Below are positions 6,885-10,120 of a stretch of DNA of 10,120 nt, piece after piece; positions within the stretch are counted from its first letter, which is position 1, and each line of letters opens with the position of its first letter. Position numbers and translations under genes: made by a program. The DNA comes from Acanthamoeba castellanii str. Neff (taxonomy: Eukaryota; Discosea; Longamoebia; Acanthamoebidae), in contig NW_004457671.1 of assembly GCF_000313135.1 (NCBI RefSeq), positions 5,111 through 15,230 of the forward strand, read 5' to 3'. The notes beneath the pieces were generated by a model, which was not told the origin of the DNA, ran no database searches, and saw only the letters and a program-made list of their open reading frames with translations.

Positions 6885-8204
6885 ATGGCCCGCCCTTCCC
6901 ACCATCATGAATTCCTCCTCCTACTTGCAGTTGCCTTCCTATCTGTTGGGCTGGCCCGGCAGATGCCCGACCCACACCGCTACATGCCGCACTCCTTTCT
7001 CAAGGTGGACACCACCAGACTCGACCAGTGGCGCCCGGCTCTAGACGACGCCGCCACCGACGCCGTGCGGGTCATCAACTCCCACCGCCCGCGCGACCAA
7101 CACCTCGCCCTGGACCAGGTCCAGACCGACGGTGTGCAGGTCGGGCGCGCCCTGGCCTTCTCCGGCACCATCGAGCTGGCCGACCACCACCACCCTCCAC
7201 ACCCCTCGGCCTACACCTTCACCCAGCACTCGGACTTCATCCACCTCCAGCCCGTCCAGCCCCTCGCGCCGCTGTGGGCACTGCCCTCACCCAGCGCTTC
7301 GCTGAAAACTGAGCCCGTCGATCAGCTCCCCCAGCCCGACGAGGACCCCGTGTTCCCTGAGGTGGAGCTCGAAGGTCCGCTGGTGCTCCATCTCGACCAG
7401 CAGCTGTACGACCCGGTCCTGCGGCTGCCGCACTCGGTCGAGGTGGGCGCAGTGCGGGTCATCAGGGTCGGACCCGGCGTGCGGCTGCGCGTTGGCGGCG
7501 TGAGCCAGATGAAGCTACGGTCGTCGCTCGACGTGCAGCGCAACATCAAGCTGCTCGCGCTGATGGACGAGAACAACGCCACGACAGCCAATCTTCATCA
7601 GCAGGGCGAAATGGACGTGCCTGAGCTCGAGCTCAAGCTGGTCGACCAGGGCCGGGCGTTCCGCATGTGGTCCTCATCGGCCGAGCGGGTCAAGGCCAAG
7701 AGGCGATCGGCCCACGTGCTCGAGCTCCTCCCAACTGCCGCCAGCCCCTCTGCTGACGTCAGCAGCCAGGTTACGACGACCAGCCACGGCCGCACCGATC
7801 TGGCGCCTAGGTCCGCCTCTGATGCGAGCCTGTGGGTCCTGTCTCAGGCCAACCTCCTACGGGGCGTGATAGGCGCCTTTGCCCAGGCGGCCGAGGAGCA
7901 GCCGGTGGTACTGCGTCGCGTGGTCGAGGCCAAGGCCGAGGCCGTCAGCGTGCTCGTGATCCCGATGACCCTCAGGGAGCAGCCCCACAACAACCATGGC
8001 GGCAAGACGTCTCAGTGGCAGGTCGTGGTCACCCGCGGCGCGGACGGCAGGCACACGGTGGTGTCGCACCAGCAGCTGGTCCAGCAGGAGAGCCACGTCA
8101 CCGTGGCGCCGTGGGTGTGGGCCAACACGACCACGCCGGCGGTCATGCGCACCGTGCAGCTCCTCGAGAAGAATGCCCACCGACCCGCCCAAGCATCCAG
8201 CTGA
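6885..8204 (+). CDS. Putative secreted protein, cysteine-free, unknown family
   Basis: A single intronless frame encodes 439 residues with strongly G/C-ending codons, ending at TGA 8202-8204. Residues 1-25 look like a signal peptide: MARPSHHHEF, a hydrophobic core LLLLAVAFLSVGLA, then a polar cleavage region, so the protein probably enters the secretory pathway. No later membrane segment is seen. There are two N-glycosylation sequons (N231-A-T, N414-T-T), a His/Pro-rich patch at 100-120, a proline/acid stretch at 135-160, a basic KAKRR (270-274) that could be a processing site, and no cysteine at all. The C-terminal part (about 315-430) looks like alternating strands and helices. The ATG at 6885 is chosen because the signal peptide starts there. 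I recognise no catalytic motif or family; the function is unknown. Confidence 0.82.
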   Translation: MARPSHHHEFLLLLAVAFLSVGLARQMPDPHRYMPHSFLKVDTTRLDQWRPALDDAATDAVRVINSHRPRDQHLALDQVQTDGVQVGRALAFSGTIELADHHHPPHPSAYTFTQHSDFIHLQPVQPLAPLWALPSPSASLKTEPVDQLPQPDEDPVFPEVELEGPLVLHLDQQLYDPVLRLPHSVEVGAVRVIRVGPGVRLRVGGVSQMKLRSSLDVQRNIKLLALMDENNATTANLHQQGEMDVPELELKLVDQGRAFRMWSSSAERVKAKRRSAHVLELLPTAASPSADVSSQVTTTSHGRTDLAPRSASDASLWVLSQANLLRGVIGAFAQAAEEQPVVLRRVVEAKAEAVSVLVIPMTLREQPHNNHGGKTSQWQVVVTRGADGRHTVVSHQQLVQQESHVTVAPWVWANTTTPAVMRTVQLLEKNAHRPAQASS

Positions 8205-8232
8205 AGATGCATCTCTTCACCATTCTGCTCAC

Positions 8233-8253
8233 ATTCGTGAAGTGCTCACGAAT
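8233..8253 (+). other. Hairpin in the 3' UTR of the secreted-protein gene
   Basis: ATTCGTGA (8233-8240) and TCACGAAT (8246-8253) are perfect 8-bp inverted repeats around a 5-base loop, 28 bases after the stop codon. It could fold in the mRNA near the 3' end; no role is known. Confidence 0.4.
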
Positions 8254-8265
8254 TGTACAAACAAG

Positions 8266-8271
8266 ATTAAA
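8266..8271 (+). terminator. Possible polyadenylation signal ATTAAA
   Basis: ATTAAA is found 62 bases after the stop codon of the secreted-protein gene, just past a small hairpin. It is the common variant of AATAAA; its use in this organism is not shown. Confidence 0.35.
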
Positions 8272-8642
8272 GCTACTGTTCCCCCACATATCCTTTTGAA
8301 CAAGAGGCCAGGCTGAAACTGGGCATCAGCGTGGGCCAGGCCTAGGCTTGAGATGGGTCACTCTGAAAAACAGAGAATGAGCGGACCGAGCATCTGCAGC
8401 CTGGATACTCGTCGTGATGGAGGCCTCAAGAGAGGTTTGCAGAGCTGCAAGAGAGTTTGCAAGAAGTCAGTTCCTGCCGAGCCACTGTTTCCTTGTTTTT
8501 GCAATCCAAATAGGAATAATATTGCTCACAATTGTAATTGTAATTGGCCAAAAAAGCAAACCCAAACAAAGTTGAAACCAAGAAATATTCAGAACACCAT
8601 TTGTTGTGTTTCGTTGCTGACGGCACAAGTACAAGCAAGACG

Positions 8643-10120
8643 ATGGAGAGCAGCGTGGACGAGGGCCTGTTGGCCGTGGAGCCCTTGGGCAAGGCCTGGG
8701 TGCTGAAGCAATTCGACGAGAACCCTCGCCTGCACCGTATGCTCAGCCCTCCGGTGGTGGACAGGCTCACCAACCAAGCGCTGGCTGTCCCCTATGCCAG
8801 TGATTTGGTACCGCCCAACACCTTCTTCCTCATCGTTGATGTTGCGGTAGCACCAATTAATCTCGTGAATTTATTTTATTTTATTTATTTTTCACTGCCA
8901 AAAGGAGTACTTGCATGACCTGGAGGTGGACATGGTACTCAAGAAGACGCTACTCGGTCTCGAAGATCTGCAGATTGGCCAGGAGGTGCCCCATCCCCCT
9001 CCACCAGCATTTTTCTGTGAATCTTTTCTTATTTCATTAACCTCCGCTCCCTGCTGGCGCTGACGTCACCATTTTCACTTCTTCCCTTGTCGTCGCCCAC
9101 AGCTGAGCTTTTTCAAGAAGAACCAACTCGACTCCGAAGGTACATTCGATCCCACGCGTACGGCACGGTTGCGCTGTGCTTCGTCGCTCACGACACGACA
9201 CGACACGACACGACACGACACGACACGACACGACACGACACGACACGACAGCGTGCCAGCAGTACACGGCGGCGCTCAATGCGGTCAAGGCCAACTTTGG
9301 GAGGGGCGTGGCGAAGAAGCTGCGGCACCATGCTCCCGTGGACACCAAGCCGCAGGAGAGGCAGGGCCGGCCCCTGCTCCCGCGGCTGGTCCGACTGGCC
9401 ATCAAGTTCGGCCTGAGCGAGAAGGAAAAGCTGGCCCTCAACTTCATCGTCGTACAGGCGATTGGTACCGATCACTCACGCGTCTCTCGCTCTGCATCAT
9501 GCGTGTTCTCACCGCACGACACACACGACACACACGACACACACGACACACACGACACACACACACACACAGGGCAAGAGTTCACACGCTCAGGCAATGT
9601 AAAGCTGACAATGAGCGACAGAATCATCGCCAACCGGTTTGGTATTGGTTTCCCTCACTGTGAAGAAAGAAAGCGTCGACTCACGGTTTTTGCGGTCTCT
9701 CGTGTCGCGTCGTGACCAGGTGGAGGAAGGAGGAGCAACTACAGCTTCGAGTCCCTGCTGCGCTATTCGGACATGACCATCAACGAGGGTACGCCGTGTT
9801 TCAGTGTCTCCGCTCCCGCCATACATCACCTTTGCTCTCTCTCCCTCTTTCACAACTGACGCCCAACCCTATACGCCCGCACGGCACACAGCCATTGCAT
9901 TCCTCAAGTCGACCAGGCCCTACCTCACTCAGGGACTGTTCGTTGTCGATAAGACCAGCCCCATGCAAAACGATTACATCGACATTCCTCATGTACGTCG
10001 TTGCCCTCATTGCGCGTGTCGTCGTGTGCGCCGTGCGTGGTGTGTGCGCGTGCAGTGCTAGTGCTAGTGCGAGCCTGTGTTCATGGTCTTGGTTGTCTTC
10101 TCGCTCGCCCCACAGGAAAC
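8643..10120 (+). CDS. Multi-exon gene of unknown function, 5' part, runs off the right edge
   Basis: Eight exons with GT-AG introns keep one frame: 8643-8846, 8905-8985, 9103-9139, 9252-9464, 9573-9641, 9720-9788, 9892-9992 and 10116 onward. Introns are 58-123 bases. About 258 residues are encoded before the last partial exon. The start is ATG 8643 (MESSVDEGLLAVEPLGK). Exon 1 may end at 8840 instead of 8846, since both donors keep frame. The product has no signal peptide or membrane segment; it is mostly helical, with a basic patch (GVAKKLRHHAPVDTK) and the conserved-looking segments LVRLAIKFGLSEKEKLALNF, MSDRIIANRFG, YSFESLLRYSDMTINEAIAF and PYLTQGLFVVD. The LSEKEKLALNF-type helix recalls the N-terminal region of some AAA-type ATPases, but no Walker motif lies in the window, so that is only a guess. 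Exons are GC-rich and end mostly in G/C codons. Confidence 0.8.
9191..9250 (+). repeat. (CGACA)12 microsatellite at an intron 3' end
   Basis: Twelve perfect copies of CGACA fill the second half of intron 3 (9140-9251), and the AG of the acceptor (9250-9251) shares the last base of the repeat. There is no polypyrimidine tract between repeat and splice site. Confidence 0.93.
9517..9570 (+). repeat. (CGACACACA)n minisatellite plus (CA)n at an intron 3' end
   Basis: Four perfect 9-base units CGACACACA are followed by CGA and a run of CA dinucleotides, ending immediately before the acceptor AG at 9571-9572 of intron 4 (9465-9572). The motif is clearly related to the CGACA repeat of the previous intron. 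Confidence 0.9.

Larger units (their letters stand above)
8205..8642. other. Intergenic region: 3' UTR elements and upstream region of the next gene
   Basis: No gene was found here. Just after the stop at 8204 lie an 8-bp inverted repeat (8233-8253) and ATTAAA at 8266-8271, a possible polyadenylation signal. At 8427-8467 there is an imperfect tandem duplication of a unit of about 21 bases (CAAGAGAGGTTTGCAGAGCTG, then a diverged copy). From 8500 to 8590 the DNA becomes AT-richer, including AATTGTAATTGTAATTGG, which may belong to the promoter of the gene starting at 8643. Confidence 0.5.

Noticed and set aside
7041..8192. Long - strand open frames opposite the secreted-protein gene
   Set aside because: They arise from the high GC content of the + strand gene; none has a motif, and the + strand frame has a signal peptide and consistent G/C-ending codons.
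8202..8270. Extending the secreted protein past its TGA as if TGA were Trp
   Set aside because: The codon composition changes at once, a second TGA follows 11 codons later, and a hairpin and ATTAAA lie here; it reads as 3' UTR under the standard code.
8427..8467. Tandem duplication of about 21 bases upstream of the last gene
   Set aside because: It has only two diverged copies and no link to a known element; noted in the intergenic entry but not treated as a system.
9191..9570. CRISPR-like or other spaced repeat array
   Set aside because: The units are contiguous tandem 5- and 9-base repeats with no spacers, inside introns.
9169..9715. Open frames reading HDTTR-type repeats through the microsatellites
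   Set aside because: They cross introns with good GT-AG borders; the spliced model gives a continuous, non-repetitive protein, so the repeat peptides are artefacts of reading intron DNA.

Overview
The window looks like nuclear DNA of a GC-rich, intron-rich protist. An Acanthamoeba-like amoeba fits best, but this is an inference from style (GC-rich third codon positions, short GT-AG introns, AC-rich intron microsatellites), not from a marker gene. Two kinds of sequence are interleaved: CpG-rich host genes at the edges, and a 6.1 kb CpG-poor non-LTR (LINE) retrotransposon in the middle.

Layout. Positions 1-304 have coding-like composition on the + strand and are probably the 3' end of a gene that starts outside the window; the frame is unresolved. 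Positions 475-6584 are one LINE on the - strand. It is bounded by a perfect 15-bp target-site duplication (460-474 and 6585-6599), and its A-rich 3' tail abuts the left copy. Read on the - strand from 6584 downward, it has ORF1 (acidic/basic region, then an RRM-like fold at the C terminus), and an overlapping ORF2 with AP-type endonuclease, reverse transcriptase, RNase H, a CCHC zinc motif and a charged C-terminal tail. A short 3' UTR follows with a perfect 9-bp hairpin and an AATAAA. The copy is broken: a frame change and a missing RT fingers region lie between endonuclease and RT, and the first catalytic Asp of the RT is Asn. Every interior in-frame stop in both ORFs is TGA (11 by hand count, no TAA or TAG). 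That could mean TGA is read as an amino acid, or that methylated CpG has decayed (CGA to TGA). Strong CpG depletion and the CpG context of the Asp-to-Asn change favour decay.

Right flank. Positions 6885-8204 are an intronless gene for a cysteine-free, probably secreted 439-residue protein of no family I recognise. Its upstream region has a CCAAT box and a 12-bp palindromic CRE (TGACGTCA). From 8643 a multi-exon gene runs off the right edge. Eight exons joined by GT-AG introns keep one frame for about 258 residues; I do not recognise the protein. Two of its introns contain AC-rich tandem repeats that run right up to the 3' splice site.

The most interesting material is the TGA-only stop pattern of the retrotransposon, its structured 3' end, and a reading frame with a hydrophobic C terminus that crosses the pre-insertion site and may have been split by the element. 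No CRISPR array, rRNA or tRNA gene was seen.
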